From the NCBI GenBank assembly GCA_034406555.1, contig DASCRM010000030.1, forward strand, positions 1 through 6,560: a DNA stretch of 6,560 bases. Reading direction: 5' to 3'. A program made the translations under genes and the position numbers. The stretch comes from SHYR01 sp034406555 (GTDB taxonomy: Bacteria > Chloroflexota > Dehalococcoidia > UBA2979). The notes beneath the pieces were generated by a model. That model had not been told where the DNA came from, made no database searches, and worked only from the letters and a program-made list of their open reading frames with translations. Shown piece by piece: positions 6,162 through 6,560 of the stretch. The number at the start of each line of letters is the position of its first letter. Position 1 is the first letter of the stretch.

Positions 6162-6560
6162 ATGGCGACCAGCACCACGACTCGCGGTGGCGGCAGCAGG
6201 GTGCAGTACCACTGCTCCTTCTGCGGCAAGAATCAGGATCAGGTCAAACGCCTGATCGCCGGCCCCGGCGCGGTCTACATCTGCGACGAATGCGTCGAAC
6301 TCTGCCAGGAGATCATCAACGAGGAGGCCCAGGGCGGCCGTACCTCGACGACTGAGCACAGCCATGTTCGTACCCCGCAGGAGATCGTGCGTCAGCTCGA
6401 TGAGTACATCGTCGGGCAGGAGCACACAAAGCGCGTGCTCGCCGTCGCCGTCTACAACCACTACAAGCGCATTGAGGCACCGGTACAGACCGACGTGGAC
6501 CTCGAAAAGTCGAACATTCTGCTGATCGGATCCACCGGTGTCGGCAAGACCGCATTCGCG
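6162..6560 (+). CDS. clpX: ATP-dependent Clp protease ATP-binding subunit ClpX (5' part, cut by window end)
   Basis: ClpX is the AAA+ unfoldase that recognises tagged or damaged proteins, unfolds them with ATP and threads them into ClpP. The frame stays open from ATG 6162 to the window edge and gives 133 residues of an expected 410-430. Residues 15-50 are the zinc-binding substrate/adaptor domain, with cysteines at 18, 21, 41 and 44 (YHCSFCGK, then YICDECVELC). A polar linker (about 53-70) leads into TPQEIVRQLDEYIVGQE (71-87) and VLAVAVYNHYKRI (92-104), both characteristic of ClpX. The last residues hold the Walker A motif GSTGVGKT (123-130). The start is supported by AAGGGA (6147-6152) 9 nt upstream. 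The Walker A differs from the usual GPTGSGKT. The Zn domain has one extra residue between the two CxxC pairs relative to E. coli. The identification is secure; later motifs cannot be checked. Confidence 0.96.
   Translation, partial: MATSTTTRGGGSRVQYHCSFCGKNQDQVKRLIAGPGAVYICDECVELCQEIINEEAQGGRTSTTEHSHVRTPQEIVRQLDEYIVGQEHTKRVLAVAVYNHYKRIEAPVQTDVDLEKSNILLIGSTGVGKTAFA

Noticed and set aside
6015..6461. A 148-codon minus-strand frame spanning the clpP end and clpX start
   Set aside because: Both plus-strand genes here are certain. The antisense product is low-complexity and crosses the intergenic gap without any motif.
1..6560. CRISPR arrays, insertion sequences, tRNA or rRNA genes, att sites
   Set aside because: No spaced direct repeats, transposase motifs, terminal inverted repeats or RNA-gene signatures were seen. 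Coding genes fill the window with only short gaps.

Overview
This 6.56-kb window is GC-rich and almost fully coding, and every gene lies on the + strand. It holds two functional blocks. The first is a peptide/nickel-type ABC importer: a solute-binding protein and two permeases (221-3858). The second is the conserved trigger factor - ClpP - ClpX protein quality-control cluster (3943 to the window end). A 43-codon tail of an unidentified upstream gene occupies 1-129. The high G+C at third codon positions, the GTG and TTG starts, the SBP with an N-terminal membrane segment but no lipobox Cys, and the general style of the transporter and Clp proteins would suit a free-living, high-GC bacterium. 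Chloroflexota (a Thermomicrobia- or Dehalococcoidia-like lineage) is my best guess. That is an inference from sequence style, not from any marker gene.

Layout: 1-129 is the 3' end of an unrecognised gene. 130-220 is a leader with a possible -10 box (TATGAT) and a small hairpin whose loop exposes part of the Shine-Dalgarno sequence. 221-1906 is the family-5 extracellular binding protein. 1916-2902 is the DppB-type permease. 2899-3858 is the DppC-type permease, overlapping dppB by 4 nt (GTGA). 3859-3942 is an intergenic gap with a TATACT -10-like box and TGTG-rich repeats. 3943-5409 is tig (TTG start). 5410-5452 is a short gap with a hairpin. 5453-6130 is clpP. 6162-6560 is the first 133 codons of clpX, cut by the window edge just after the Walker A motif.

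How the genes work together: the SBP would capture short peptides (or another family-5 ligand) outside the cell and pass them to the DppB/DppC channel. The two ATPase subunits needed to power it are not in the window. Trigger factor is the first chaperone to meet nascent chains at the ribosome exit tunnel. ClpX unfolds substrates and feeds them to the ClpP serine-protease chamber. The two blocks look like separate transcription units, although no clear terminator lies between them.

I do not see a new biological system here. The points worth a second look are modest: a 30-residue insertion in DppC, a charged tail on trigger factor, an SBP without a lipobox, small departures from the usual ClpX Walker A and ClpP histidine-loop sequences, and perfect short hairpins just before three of the gene starts.
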